A stretch of 64,000 bases of DNA from Sarcomyxa edulis (GCA_009761415.1 QUOL01000003.1:1922001-1986000); one strand, 5' to 3'. Numbered from the stretch's first letter, positions 1 through 11,673 are shown. Program-made: numbers and translations. The notes: a model not told the origin generated them from the sequence alone.

Positions 1-372
1 TCGAATTGGAGATCCTGGTAGCAGTGCCGAATGGACGTGCACACGTCAGGCTGAAAAGGCGAGATGGAGCGCGATGGCCACATACCTTTCGATCCAGATT
101 TCATGCGATTATATTCACTCATTTCTGACTGGGACGCAAGATGGGCGAGCTAAGCAGAGATGACTCGGGATGAACATATAGAGATGAAGTGGCGGCCAAT
201 AAGCACTCACCTGGGCTGCAGCACTTTCCTCCGGTGAGACAGGGTATGGCGTGAATGGAACATTGACGCGTGGGGTAGTAGGTCTCACGATTGCCTTCCC
301 ATGTACATGATGGTGGTGATGTGGGCCATGCCGGTGTATATGGGGGTTGAAAGTTTCGACAAGGGCAGACAT
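1..372 (-). CDS. Partial gene, His-rich N-terminus, unknown function
   Basis: This is the 5' part of a minus-strand gene that runs off the left edge of the window. The first exon (372 down to 211) opens with ATG and encodes 54 residues including a histidine cluster (HGPHHHHHVHGK). It ends at a clean GTGAGT donor. A second short exon (128-86) follows a CAG acceptor and ends at GTATGT. A third exon may begin at 14. The order of ATG, donor, acceptor and donor in compatible phase supports a real gene. I do not recognise the family; the His-rich run could bind metal, but that is a guess. It is divergent from RAD9 and shares its upstream region. Confidence 0.5.
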
Positions 373-649
373 CGGTATCAAAAATTTTGACACAGGCGTA
401 TAGGTTCGTTAAGCACTGGCAGATGGTGAATGGAATGTGTCTTTGAGGAGGGAAATAAACAAAAAATAAAAATGAGATGCCAACGATGGAGTGAAGGAGA
501 GACGACCACGTGCGTCGCCTTAAGCTCCGTTGCCGACCGTAACGCAGCTCATGATCGAATCGGCGTTCGCGACTCGGACTTCAGCTTTCAACGTCCAAGT
601 TAGCTGGGCGCGACAAGTTCGCAAATCATCTTAGACTACTTATTGCACT
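373..649. promoter_or_regulatory. Divergent promoter region upstream of RAD9
   Basis: This 277 bp spacer separates two divergent start codons, so it should hold both promoters. A palindromic CACGTG (E-box type, 507-512) is visible, with no clear TATA box on either side. Factor binding is inferred from the motif only. Confidence 0.35.
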
Positions 650-2451
650 ATGCAATTATCCTTGGACTCATTCTCTCTCAAACGTATGTTTTTTCTTGCC
701 TAATCAAAGCTCAGACTCACCACGCATGAAGCTTTCACCAAGGCGCTGACTTGCTTGTCGAAATATGGCGATGATCTGTCTATCTATGCCACTCGGGATA
801 CGCTTTCACTCTCCGCAACCAACTCGTCTATGTCTGCATACTGCCGCTTCAAATTTTCGCGTCAATTCTTCTCGAAATACAGCGTAGGCCCCAATCGCGT
901 AGATGCAGAAGATGCAGAAGATGCAGTATCCGTGACAGGACAACTTCTCACCAAGGTCCGTCGGCAAGAGAGACGAAATGAACTTGAACTGGTTGAACTC
1001 GTGTTTTCTAGTCCCTGTTATCTATACTCAAGCATCGAACAGTTGAGAAAACAGTAGACAGGTGTGAGCTCTCCATCATCGAAGGCTCAGCGCACCACGA
1101 CTCTTCCGACGAAGATCAGGATGGCTTGGAAAGTAAGCTCATTGTGCGCTTGCACTGCCAACACGGTGAGTCTATGTCTCGATATGCGTGTCTCTGAAGC
1201 TACAAATATAGACGTGACTTGATAACGCACAGGTGTGGTCAAAACGCACCGATTGCTCCTATTGACCCCAACCTCACTAATGGCGCCTGGAATTCCGGAT
1301 GCAACCAATGAATCGCGTCTTAACATCGGTCCGAAAGCCGTCAAGGACATGATTGAACACTTCCCTCTCGCCCGAGGTGCAAAGTCAGATCCGCAGCTGA
1401 TATGGAACTTTGGCGATTCCGAGGTGGAACTGAAGAGTTTGGAATCTTCTGTAGACACCAAAGGTACACCGAAAGATACCTCCTACTCTACCACGAGACT
1501 GACCGTGCTGAAACTGGATATCTCTCCAGGAAAAATCCAGCTTTCAACCGAACTGACCATCAGCGCTGACGAATTCGACATTTATGAATTATACTCCACG
1601 CCTACTACCATTGCATTCCATCTACGCGAATTCAACGCTAGTATTGCTTATGCTGAGTCAATGGCTTTATCTTTAGATTTGCGCTTCACAGACCCCTCTG
1701 CACCACTGTTTATAGACGTCGAAGGGGACAACTCTGAAACTCTATTTGTTATCTCTACAAGTCAGGTACATGGATGTGCGTCTGGATCTGGCTCTGGATC
1801 TAAGTCGAACAGCGGCCCCCGACAGGAGACGCCCGTTGGGAAGAAACGCGACCGCGATGAAGAAGATCCAAACTCCTCCGGAAATGGAAGACTCAAAAAA
1901 CCAGCGAAAGTCGTTCAAAGATCCGACCCGGCCTCTCTCTCTAGAGAGGAGAGTTCTTACCGTTCTCAATCATCACGAGTTCTTGGCTCTATGCCACCAC
2001 CACCCCCTTCGTTTCCCGAGGTTCGCGCTTCTCGGTCATCCATGGCACCTCCTCCACGTCCGAATGCCCGAGAACCGTTATTTTTGCCCAGCTCGTCACA
2101 ACTTTCAACCGCGGACGAAGAGGTCATCCGCGCATCTGGTCTAGGAATCGAGAATATGAACGCATATGAATTAGAGGCCATGCTTGAGGGCGATGGAGAA
2201 GAAGTCGCATTTGATTTCACGTCTCAGAGATCAACTACAGCTCATGAACACCATCGAGAACTAGAAGAAGATCAGCACGATGATGGACCAGGCCAGACGG
2301 GTATAGATAGTTTCGAACTTCAGGACGACGAGTTGGCCCTGACTCAAACACAGCGTTCGGATGATGGACCAAATGTGAGCGTGGGCGTAAAACCACTCTA
2401 CAGCACTCATACTTCTTTCCGCAGGCGTTTCGGCCGTTATTCGAAGACTGA
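650..2451 (+). CDS. rad9: RAD9, 9-1-1 checkpoint clamp subunit
   Basis: RAD9 forms the PCNA-like 9-1-1 ring with HUS1 and RAD1, which is loaded at damaged DNA in the nucleus to activate ATR-type checkpoint kinase. Five exons join in phase: 650-683, 732-955, 1012-1165, 1233-2374 and 2425-2451. The N-terminal PCNA-like half is recognisable from FTKALTCLSKYGDDLSIYA, the NSSMSAYCRFKF segment, TVEKTVDRCELSI and LTISADEFDIY. The C-terminal half is a long acidic, Ser/Pro-rich disordered tail, as expected for the phosphorylated RAD9 tail. The final 27 nt exon adds AFRPLFED, a typical RAD9 C-terminus that is missed if the preceding intron is read through. Each splice keeps the RAD9 frame, so confidence is high. 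Confidence 0.92.
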
Positions 2452-2625
2452 CTGTTTACCGAGCACCAACTACTACTCAACCCATCTGTGTGTACCTATC
2501 CTACCGTCCATCACTATTTCGGTAATTATTAGAAGACCAGAGATGTCAGTGGTCATGTGTCCAAGCAGTATCTAGTGACTCTCTAGTGCGTGCGCCTGTA
2601 GGAGTAGTGAATCTACGGACACTAG

Positions 2626-4149
2626 TCAGAAGAAAAGAAAGTCATCCCTATCGACATAGTGTAGCCCCTCTGGCCACGGCGAAGCGTCGTCGAACCTCTC
2701 TACAACTTTGACGTGTTCCTCGAACCAATTTAGGTTGTTTACGGTTGACAAAGAAGAACTCGTACCAAAAGACAACTTCGTGATAGGATACCCCATTTCC
2801 TCGCGCTTACGCACAACCTCAACGACTAAATCTTCGTCGCCTGGATTGAACAAGATTCTAAGCGTCTGTAGGTGTGGCCACGGCGGTCCAGGTTGCATGG
2901 AAGACGAGTCGTTACCTCCGCCCCGAAGAAGCTTCAGTATGAGAGGAGTTACGACCGACGAATACAACGACGTAAATTGCGTTATTTCGGGAAAGAAGCG
3001 AAATAAATTGTGGTACGTGGACTCGCAAAGTTCGAAGTCGCAGAATGTGAGAGAACGCAGACGAGGGAGGGGCATATGCAGGGCTCTGTCGGCAGAAACT
3101 CGCCAAATAGGGTCCAAGTCCTGATCTAGGACATCTTTCAGAACAAGGGACTCCAACGAAGGTGCTCGGATACCCAGAAGAATCCCACAGTACACTTTGC
3201 CAGCATTTCCACCTATACGTAAAGCACGCAGTGTAGGGAGGTCGATGAGTTCTCCGTCAGGGGACGTCCATGAATCGGTTGAATGGATTATGTCTCCCAT
3301 GACGGAAAGATTGACTAGAGCTCGTGGCGCCGTGAGGATTGCTCGGAATTGTGTGTACCGCATGCTAATGTCTTTGGTCTGGTCAATATGGAGGGTAGTG
3401 ATGTTTGCAAGTGGAGGTCGAAAGAAATAGAGGGCAAGTCCCCCGAGCCGCACGAATGATAGGCGGGGAGCGCCTCCTCTGAGTATCTGAGGACGTGCAT
3501 TGACGGTAGTTGGAATAGTTGTGGGATCTCTATCAGCGACAGAGATCGAGAGATGCTCGAGGAGAGGAGCAGAAAGGTCGACCAGCCGTGCTAGCATGGG
3601 GTTATCGTCTCTTTCGAAATCCGATTCGACGGAGAAGCGGAGCCAGCGATCCATTTGCGAAAACAGCATATCAACTATATCGTTTGTAACCATACCGTCG
3701 GCGTCTTTGAGGTGCAGGTGTAAGTCGAGCGGATACCTCTTAGAGCGGTCCAAATAGACGGCAAGCTCGTCCTTAGATAGCTCTGGAGAGACGTCTATGC
3801 GGCTCCAGAGTGCAGGATTACCGATTGCTACTGCTCTGAAGTATGTCGTGACGTGAGATACAACCACTTCAAAGCGGCTAGATCCTGACTCTTCTTGTTC
3901 AGAGTCGTCTGAGTTGTATGGATCTGGAAATATAGCCATTCTGTGTCCTGTTTCAAAGATGGCTGATAATATTTCTGGAGGGATGGATCCGACCGGTGTA
4001 TTCTCGTTCATGAGTCGAGCATATTCTGCCTCCAACAGACGCAGGGAGAGTTCGTCTGTGTTCTCCTGTTGTAAGACTGTGATCCTTTCCCTCAATTCTG
4101 CGACGGCCGCCACATTCGAACTTGTCGCCATCCTTCTGCGGGGAGGCAA
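2626..4149 (-). CDS. F-box protein (single exon, 507 aa)
   Basis: F-box proteins are the substrate-recognition subunits of SCF ubiquitin ligases. This uninterrupted 507-codon frame has the common agaricomycete layout. A short coiled coil (about residues 15-50, ELRERITVLQQEN) precedes an F-box-like segment (about 52-75, VGSIPPEILSAIFETG). A long Leu-rich C-terminal region with regularly spaced LxxLxL patterns, probably a degenerate leucine-rich repeat, follows. The first ATG gives MPPRRRMATSS. It is intronless, unlike most neighbours, which is usual for this expanded family. The substrate cannot be deduced. Confidence 0.8.
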   Translation of the reverse strand: MPPRRRMATSSNVAAVAELRERITVLQQENTDELSLRLLEAEYARLMNENTPVGSIPPEILSAIFETGHRMAIFPDPYNSDDSEQEESGSSRFEVVVSHVTTYFRAVAIGNPALWSRIDVSPELSKDELAVYLDRSKRYPLDLHLHLKDADGMVTNDIVDMLFSQMDRWLRFSVESDFERDDNPMLARLVDLSAPLLEHLSISVADRDPTTIPTTVNARPQILRGGAPRLSFVRLGGLALYFFRPPLANITTLHIDQTKDISMRYTQFRAILTAPRALVNLSVMGDIIHSTDSWTSPDGELIDLPTLRALRIGGNAGKVYCGILLGIRAPSLESLVLKDVLDQDLDPIWRVSADRALHMPLPRLRSLTFCDFELCESTYHNLFRFFPEITQFTSLYSSVVTPLILKLLRGGGNDSSSMQPGPPWPHLQTLRILFNPGDEDLVVEVVRKREEMGYPITKLSFGTSSSLSTVNNLNWFEEHVKVVERFDDASPWPEGLHYVDRDDFLFF

Positions 4150-4770
4150 GTTAGACTTGTGGATCTCCGAGGAGAAAAAATATAGAGAGAAAGAGCACTG
4201 ACCCTGAAGAACGAATATTCAGATCGCTGGAGGAAAGGAAAGGGCCTGCCTCGGTCGTTACCTTATTAACATACCGAAGAAAGTGCCCGGAGAAGATTCG
4301 GGAGCATAGGCCAGTTAGGAGGTGCAGATCGTCAAAGAGGCTGTGGGCCATTGAGTGAGCTGAATAAGGGGAGAAACCAATTTCGTGGTCAGAATGATTC
4401 AAACACTATCAATGGAACCTCTTTGCACACTTCGATCTCAACTCTAATTAATTTGGTCGACGCGCCGTTACGGCGTCCCAGAAACCTAACCTTAAACATA
4501 AGCATGCTCGCAGTTATTCTCTCCCCGTCATTCGGCTAGGACAAAAAAGTCACTGCGATGCCTGACGGTAAAGCAGTGTGAGCGAAATGAAAGTAACACA
4601 CCGTTCACGATGGCCCCACTTGGCCCCATTCTGTGATAAGCACAATTCACCTCAGCGACCTCCTCGCGCTTGCCCGCTATAGTAAAGAGAAAAAGACTGA
4701 CTTAGAAAAGTGTACAAGGGAAATTTATTGATAGCTACAAATACAACAGAGGAAAGAGGCACCGACATTT
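4150..4770. other. Intergenic region, no gene seen
   Basis: The region lies between the F-box start and the 3' end of the BLI-3-like gene. It holds only short overlapping frames without splice support. It probably contains the F-box promoter and the BLI-3-like 3' UTR. Confidence 0.4.
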
Positions 4771-5798
4771 CTACTTCGACAGCAAGTTTTCTGTCAGCTG
4801 GATCTAAGAACCCCAAAAGTATTATTGCATCAATCACTGTGTCAGTCTCTTCTCAGGATGCACTAAATGCGTACCTCGGCTTTTGTGATGGTTATGAGCT
4901 CTCCTGGGGAAGAAACCTTTCCGGTAGCAGCATTCACCGCCAAATCTACTGCTTTGCCTATGGCGCCCTTCGTGGCTACCCAGTACCTAACTTCATCGGG
5001 GATTACTTCAATTACCGATACTCGAGGGTCGTTCTCATCTCCCTTGTGTATCCCATCTTTCAAATCACCGAAATATGCTGAAACGCTGGTGGGTCAAAAT
5101 GAGCGACTGCCGATGGCCTGACGAAAAGGGGATCTTACTAGGAAGACCAATGTTTCTTGATTAATTCCTTGTCCTGGCTTATTCTTGCGATTCCGGAATA
5201 CTGAGATCACCTTTCACGTTGAGCAAGACAAGGACCGAGACATCATCACATCGATATAGAACACAGACTCACCGAAGCCCATGACGTAGTTGAGGCATCG
5301 TAGAAGCTCACATTGACATGGTTATCGCTCTGAATCTCACTAAGTAACAAACATTAGCGATTGTGTATCACCTATTAGAACAGGAGAGACACCTGAATTT
5401 CTTGGAAGCATTATTGGCAAGGAAAACAAGGGAAATCTGGGTTGCACTGAAGGCTGGTGGCGATGTAAACGAGGTAATCGAACTCTGATACGTTATGAAG
5501 TTACATACGACTAGACGGAGCCATTGCACGAGAATGTAGGCCTTCGGGAGATTGCGTAGTCAGCATACCAGTTTTGGCTGCCTTCAAGATCGTATGAAGT
5601 CCTACGTAAAACCAGCATGTTTTGAGCAAAAAGTTCCAAGACAGCGTGATGTGGGCATTCACCGGTTATTTTTTCTTGAGGGGTGAGGTCCTAATAGAAG
5701 CTCTGATCAGTTCAACCTTCAGAGATTATACTCAGATTATGACCGACATTGTTTTCTGCTTGGACGGTGTAGGTGTCGAGGGGGTTGGTGGGAGACAT
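4771..5798 (-). CDS. BLI-3-like pyridoxamine 5'-phosphate oxidase-fold protein
   Basis: The product resembles Neurospora BLI-3 and bacterial general-stress-protein-26 proteins, which have the FMN-binding split-barrel fold of pyridoxamine phosphate oxidase. A true oxidase activity is not established for this group. Eight exons read in phase on the minus strand: 5798-5748, 5690-5663, 5601-5509, 5453-5393, 5339-5273, 5200-5139, 5085-4875 and 4803-4771, giving 201 residues, the usual family length. Diagnostic stretches are YTVQAENNDLTPQEKI, KAAKTGMLTTQSPEGLHSRA, FLANNASKKF, HVNVSFYDASTTSWAS, DLKDGIHKGDENDPRVSVIE and a C-terminal AEIQLTENLLSK. All eight phases close without a frame break. Confidence 0.88.
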
Positions 5799-6542
5799 TT
5801 GGAGGATTGTGGGAGATCCAGGATATTTGAGAGACTTTATAGCAGCAGCATAAAGCACTGACGTAGGTAGGACGTAGGATAGCGTAGCATCGAGCGACAA
5901 AGGTACGTCATGGCCCTTTGACCCGATTCAGACACTTTCCAGCCGATCCTTTTGTACATGGAACCTGTGCAAGTTACAGCGGCATAGTGCGGTATTTCTG
6001 GAATCAAAATAGATAGGATACAACGCGATTTTGATCCAGACTAGCCCAAAAGTGAAGAAACAACGAAGAAATTGCGTCGGCGTGGATTTCGAGAAAAATG
6101 GTCACAGTGTGACTAAGGGTCCGTGACACGTGCTGGAAGAAGGGCATTCGTTGTGAGATACCTCCTCCCAGAGATACCCAGGATGAGTCTGAGCTGAGTA
6201 TCGATGGGCAGCTCACCTACCAGGAACTTGGCAAATTGCATCGATCATAACAGGTACAAAGGGAAATGATGCGCTCGAATATACCGTATTTTTAGCAAAT
6301 CTTATAATGTGCAGCCTATGAGCATGCCTTCTCCTTTGTATTAGTCGAATCCAGAAGAGCTAGCAATTTGGGGGTTGAGAGTCCGATTACACTGACATCT
6401 CTAAGTCTCGCGTTCAAGTCCGTTGATCTTCTCGTCATCCGATCTCTAGGCATGTAGACGGATATAACTTGTAAGTAAGATCGTCATAAGAATCAGACAC
6501 ATCCCCTTCGAGTTGCATAAGCTTGCGTATAACCCCCATGCT

Positions 6543-7250
6543 TTAAGCACATAGAGTACATGCATGACCCCATACGAGAAAGTTATAGCAGCCGATCACC
6601 ACGATGTCGTTCGTGCCTCGCCCAGACAAGGCGCAATGAAGACGTGGGGCATACCCAATTATAGTGATTCGGACGTCTAACTTGGACCTTCCTCTGGACG
6701 ATGGAACAGTCTTGGTCAAGAATGTTTGAGGACTGATGCGGCTGGTTAGAACGTAGCGTATTGTTGGGTCGTGAAGACAGCAGTAACGGCCAGACTCACC
6801 GAAGGTATACTCCTGAGTGGCGCCAACAAGAGCTGTTAGATGAATATTTCGAAAATAACAGATCCCGTAACATGAGTGACATTCAAGAACGGTGAGTAGC
6901 CAATGAGATACAGCACGAACAAGCTCCGCCGTTTTTACTCGAAGCACGCATGAGTGCAGTGTTCCTCGGCAGACCGAAGAGTCCCCCGAACTAATAGTGC
7001 GTGAGTTTTTAGAAGCAGTAAGCAGGGCATGATCGCGAGGACTGGTCATTGGACAGCAATTATAACGTGATGGGAGAAGACCTGATAACAGAACGATTCC
7101 GCCGGTCCAGACAAGGTTCAATAACGGGTGGTTCAAGTCTAGCCAGTGAGTGGGGTGAGTCGGGCAGAGAAGAGTATTCCCAAAGAGTTTGTCCATGCTG
7201 GAGATGAAATGACTTGACATAGCGTGAGCAACGAGGCGGAGTAGCGGCAA
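6543..7250 (-). CDS. 235-codon open frame, unknown, possibly decayed gene
   Basis: A stop-free frame of 235 codons is far longer than expected by chance at this base composition, but the product matches nothing I know. It contains scattered Cys and His and one hydrophobic segment (about residues 43-60). The surrounding strand offers donor-like GTGAGT sites inside the frame, so the true coding parts may be shorter exons. Treat it as a candidate only. Confidence 0.25.
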   Translation of the reverse strand: MPLLRLVAHAMSSHFISSMDKLFGNTLLCPTHPTHWLDLNHPLLNLVWTGGIVLLSGLLPSRYNCCPMTSPRDHALLTASKNSRTISSGDSSVCRGTLHSCVLRVKTAELVRAVSHWLLTVLECHSCYGICYFRNIHLTALVGATQEYTFGESGRYCCLHDPTIRYVLTSRISPQTFLTKTVPSSRGRSKLDVRITIIGYAPRLHCALSGRGTNDIVVIGCYNFLVWGHACTLCA

Positions 7251-8255
7251 CAGGTCCTGAGATAGCAGTTAAAGGGAGTATTGAAGGTTAGCTAGCTTAC
7301 TCGATGTGTAAGGATATTGTAAATTGGAGTTTGGGAAAGTGAACGATAGCAAGAGGAAAAGCTAGCTAGTAGCACATAGAACATATGTGCGTATTGTGAC
7401 GGCTGCAATTACGGCGGGGATTTATTGTTGTAAGCCTCCTAAAATTGGAGACAATCACTCACGTTCAGGTTTCCGGGATTTCGTCAACAATGATACAAGA
7501 CAGTCGAACGACCGATATTCACGGTCCGCAGGCAGACGCCCTGAGGTTCCATCTGTGGGTATTGGGTTCGAAGATGCGCCGAGTGATTCCCTTGTGAGAT
7601 CATTGAGTCTAGAGGCTGGTCAGTTCCTCGCAGGAGCTCGTGGATAGCAGAGAGTTGTACTGAATGGCATTGCCGAAAATCAAAATCTTGGTTGATGGCG
7701 ATAATCAATTTGATTACTGCGTAGTCGGTAGAAGACAAAAACAAGGGCTACATTTTCTCGTTCTTCTCCATGTAGGTGTCAGATGTCGATGGTAGGTGAG
7801 ACAAGACGAGGTCTAGGTACCACGAGGGGTACAGGTCTGAGAGAGAGAGAGATGGATGTAGGAGGGTAGAGCACACGGTGCTTACATATAGGGTTTGAGG
7901 GAGAGGAATTCTAGATTCTGAAGCAAAGCGGGTAATCTGTCAAAATCAGGAAGTTGAGTTATGTAGCCAGTTATGAGAAAGAATGAACATTTGGCTATAT
8001 ATGTCACCGGAGCGAGTGAAAAATAGCTACCGGTAGAGATAGCATACGCGCGGCCACTGAAAGAAATCGTTCGGTCGGATATGTGATGGCCTATCAACGG
8101 CCAGCTTGCTGTGCGAGAAGGAATCAGCTTAGTGTTCCAATGGCTACGAAGAGAGACACTCATGCAGCTCTTGATCGCCGTCTTTCGTCAGAGAAGCTCT
8201 GTGTCATCAAATTAACACCGCTGCCACAAGTGGTGGGTCCAAGGACTCTGAGAGT

Positions 8256-8401
8256 TCAGCTGGACGTGCAAGACATGCCGCATGCGTCCTGGAGTCCTGG
8301 CAGGGAGATCGATAAGCCGTCATTTAGTTCACCACAAGCACCACAGTTCCACTGGACTTCGGTCCGCCCGTTCACGCCGTGCAAAATCACGGTACAGGCA
8401 C
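8256..8401 (-). other. Possible exon of a small Cys-rich protein
   Basis: A strong acceptor (polypyrimidine run then CAG, ending at 8402) opens a 48-codon frame ending in TGA. It carries five cysteines, including CGACGEL and ACGMSC near the end. The spacing resembles small secreted cysteine-rich fungal proteins. No convincing upstream exon with a signal peptide was found, so it may be a fragment. Confidence 0.22.
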
Positions 8402-8866
8402 CTGAAAAAAGATAGTGAGTTCGACGTCCAAGTTCTGTCTTCTCCCGAACAAAATTTCCGGATAGCCCGTAATGCAAGGTTCTCATGACAATCTTATGGC
8501 CTGATTGCTCCATACATTGTGACTGTATAACTCAACACTCAGCCCCGGTTTGTCTGTATTTCGAGCAAATTTCGAGGAACTCACTACTTGAAGTCACGAG
8601 AACCGACGTTCGGGCCCGACCCGATATGGCATGAGAAACTTCCAGTGATTTTTGGCTCTGCATCATAGAGATACGCAGACCATTGCCATGGGTGGGATGT
8701 GAAGATGCTCAATGACTGTCTTGACTCTTGAGTACTACAAAAGCCCGAAGTGGTGGCCGAGATTTGTTGCAATTTCCTTACGAAATCAACAATGGGGCGC
8801 GTAATTCCCACGTTGGCTCCTTCCCTTGTCCTCATCGCAAAGCACTCTGCTCGACTACCACACACC

Positions 8867-9944
8867 ATGGAATCTAAATTGTACGTCTCGTTTCCTGTCC
8901 TACTTTCATTTCCTTACTTTCGATTCAATCAGGAAAGCTCTCAAGGTCGTCGACCTCAAGGCCATCCTCACAGAAGCATCTGTCACGACTCCCGCAAAAG
9001 CCAACAAAAACGACCTTATTGCTCGTATCATCGCCAGTCCTGCAGCTCTCGCTGTATATAATAAACATCATCCTACTCCTGGATCTACTCCCGCATCATC
9101 GTCGACAACGGCCAAGACATCTACCGCCCAGACAGACGATCTTTTAGCACCCCCAGAAGAGTGCGTTACCTTCATATCAGGGCATCTTCTTTCGTCTGAC
9201 AAGGAATCAATTGAAGCGTGGATTGGAATGAAGACGATGCGGACGGAAGTGCCAATCCATCCGTATCCCCAGTCCCAGTCTCAAAACCCATATCTACTAA
9301 ACACGTACGCGCCACACGTCTGATAACGTACTTCTTAATTTCTCATACATCCCATTGAAGGTCTCTCCTGCGAAACCCAAAGAAACCAAACCATCCGCAC
9401 CACCAGCGCCACCCCTCAAAACCTCTGCCGCTCCACCTGCGCCTGCAGTCGCGCCTGCCATTCCCACATCTGCCCAAGAGGACGCAGAGCTCGAGGCACG
9501 CAAAAAGCGTGCAGCTAGATTTGGCGTACCACTTGTAGAACCCACTAAGCCTCGCGTTGCAAAGCCTTCTAGGGGCGCAACCCGGAATGGAAATCCTGCA
9601 GCGGTAACAGCAGCGGCACCCAATTCACGCCCACCAGTCACTTCAGTCGACGTACGTGTCTCATTCGACCTCGCTGTTAATTTTATCTTTTCTGTGGTAC
9701 CAGAGCGCTGATTCTGTATAGGACCCTGAGAAGCTCCTCGCTCGGGCTGCGCGTTTTGGAAATGTCGCCGTTGCTGGTCAAAAACGATCTGCACCTGCGG
9801 TTGAAGACGTGGATGCGGAAGAACAGGAAAAGAGGAGAAAGAGAGCAGAGAGGTTTGGTACCAAACCTATTGTGCGTGTTTTCTTTTCAGTATATATATG
9901 GTGTTATGGCTACTCATATCGTTGTGCAGGGCACGAAAGCTTGA
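8867..9944 (+). CDS. SARNP/Tho1-type SAP-domain mRNP protein
   Basis: SARNP (yeast Tho1) binds RNA and DNA and assists TREX-dependent packaging and export of mRNA in the nucleus. Six exons join in phase: 8867-8880, 8933-9160, 9217-9304, 9361-9651, 9722-9871 and 9930-9944, giving 261 residues. An N-terminal SAP domain spans about residues 1-40 (LKALKVVDLKAILTEASV, then KNDLIARI). An Ala/Pro-rich linker follows. The C-terminal part carries the repeated RAARFG and RAERFG motif (ARKKRAARFGVP, LARAARFGNV, KRRKRAERFGTK) that defines the family. The first exon ends five codons in and the last holds only 15 nt, so both are easily missed. Confidence 0.9.
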
Positions 9945-10205
9945 AAAGGCCGATATTTGATCTTCTCTTATTTTTTGTACTACGTAGCCGTGGTGTTGTA
10001 CTGTCATGCCACTAGTATCTCAGGTTATCTTTATCCAATTCAGCTCTCCAAACTCGACATATGCATTGGTTTGGTGACACGAAAACGATTAATTAAACGA
10101 TGTTTTTGATCCATTAATACCGCTGTACTGGTAGCGAGGCTGTATATACTGTCCAGGCGAGTTTAGGGTATAAATATTGTCTGTCCATGGCAATCTCCAA
10201 CCCGT

Positions 10206-11578
10206 TCAATCCGACTCCAGATCAGACTCATCCTGCGGTTCTTCTCTCGGCTGCAGCGTGACCAAGAGGTTCGACTTGATCTCCCAATGTTCGGGACCAA
10301 AGTAACGTTGAGACTCGAAGCTCCAGCTACGAGAAGGGAGGTGTCAGTGAAATTCACACGCAACGAGAAGACGTTGGGCGTACTCGAGGTTTCCTTTAAT
10401 CCAATGTCCAACACCCTCCACATAACGTGCTACGCCCTCATCGACAGCAGGGCCCCAGGAGGGCAGCTTGGATTTGCCTTGTAGGTAGCGGTCCGCCAAT
10501 CCCTTGAAGTAGACGCCGATGTAGTCTGCTGCGGCTTGCAAATCCATGTTCTGCTCTTGCATGAGTACAGTGACAATGTTGTTGCCATCTAGGCCTTTAG
10601 CTCTCTCCCTGTAAGAGATCATGAGATCAACTTGACAAGAACTTTGAGAGGAGATGAACTAACATTTTGTAGGAATATAAGTCGTTAGACCAGCATACTG
10701 AATCAACACCTGCCCAGTAGATGTCCATGAAAGTAGGGTCTTCGAAGACCTCATCCGGAAGATCAATACCGAGAACCGACTCGATGAGTCCGAAGCAAAG
10801 ACGAACTATCACATGATGATAAACGTCAGGTGGCGTCTGATGTTATGAAGTTACTATACTTACCAGCACTGTTCTCTCGGCGCAACGTGATGTACGAGTC
10901 GAGGTCAAGCACCGTGCCTTCGGCGCGCAGATCAGCCTCTGTCGAGACAGCATCGCTATAATCCTTGCAGTGGGCCAAAAAGCGCCGTGCGGAATTCGGC
11001 CCAGCGAGACGAAGAAAACGAGCTCGGAATCTAGTATTAGCGCGTCAGATTATTGAAGGATGATGTGGGATAAGATATACTGACTCTTTGGTAACCTTCG
11101 CGAGACCTGAGCAGTCATCCCAGTCAGAGGACATCGCGTTTGTGAACGTTGCTCCAGTAGCACGGGCATCTTCTCCACTTTGGTCGTCGCTGATTTCGTC
11201 CACGATGAAGCTATATAATCCACGTGATTGTCAGTGAATCAAGCATAGTAGCGCGATGAGCACTACTTACAGTAGGTTCACAAAATCGCACACCTAGAGG
11301 AGAATAAAGTTAGTACAAGAGGCAAAGCTAGAAATTAGATTTAGACTTACAGTTCTGAACTGTTCGTACCCTGCATACGGATATGTATGGGAGACAAGTA
11401 GTTCGTTGGCTCCAACAGCGAAAAATGCTCGTTTTCGGTCGGTGAGCACTTCTTGGTGACTCGATATCCAAGCAGTGGACTCCGGTCCGGCAGTTTCGTA
11501 GTGAGGATTTGTGGATCCTTTCCAGGGGCACATAGCCAGCAGATCGGGAAGGGTGAATTGCAGGAGTTTAGCAGGCAT
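10206..11578 (-). CDS. Sesquiterpene synthase (class I terpene cyclase)
   Basis: The enzyme ionises farnesyl diphosphate and cyclises it to a sesquiterpene; the product cannot be read from sequence. Seven exons join in phase: 11578-11351, 11293-11271, 11210-11085, 11030-10864, 10805-10664, 10608-10384 and 10326-10206, giving 343 residues, typical of basidiomycete STSs. The aspartate-rich metal site is [10 protein letters not shown] (D88-E-I-S-D92). The NSE triad is NDLYSYKME (N222, S226, E230). The C-terminal Arg-Tyr pair is R311-Y312. The N-terminus [20 protein letters not shown] also fits the family. Both metal sites look intact. A TATA box lies about 95 bp upstream. No P450 or transferase gene is adjacent. 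Confidence 0.93.
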
Positions 11579-11673
11579 AGCTGGATATATGAAGTCTTAG
11601 TAGTAAATGTGAAAAGGCAGGCGTAGGATGAAAAGTAGGATGATGATCTGAGACATGGCTAAGAAGGTCTGCC

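Larger units (their letters stand above)
5799..8866. other. 3 kb region without a well-supported gene
   Basis: Beyond the two weak items listed separately (an open frame at 6543-7250 and a Cys-rich exon at 8256-8401), only short frames are present and none resolves into a spliced model I can defend. The stretch may contain lineage-specific genes, decayed genes or regulatory DNA. Confidence 0.4.

Noticed and set aside
1087..1461. 124-codon minus-strand frame opposite RAD9
   Set aside because: It is the antisense shadow of well-supported RAD9 exons and matches no family.
6361..6435. tRNA-like stretch with a GTTCAAGTCC-type loop
   Set aside because: No pairing acceptor stem or anticodon arm could be drawn, and only the T-loop-like string fits.
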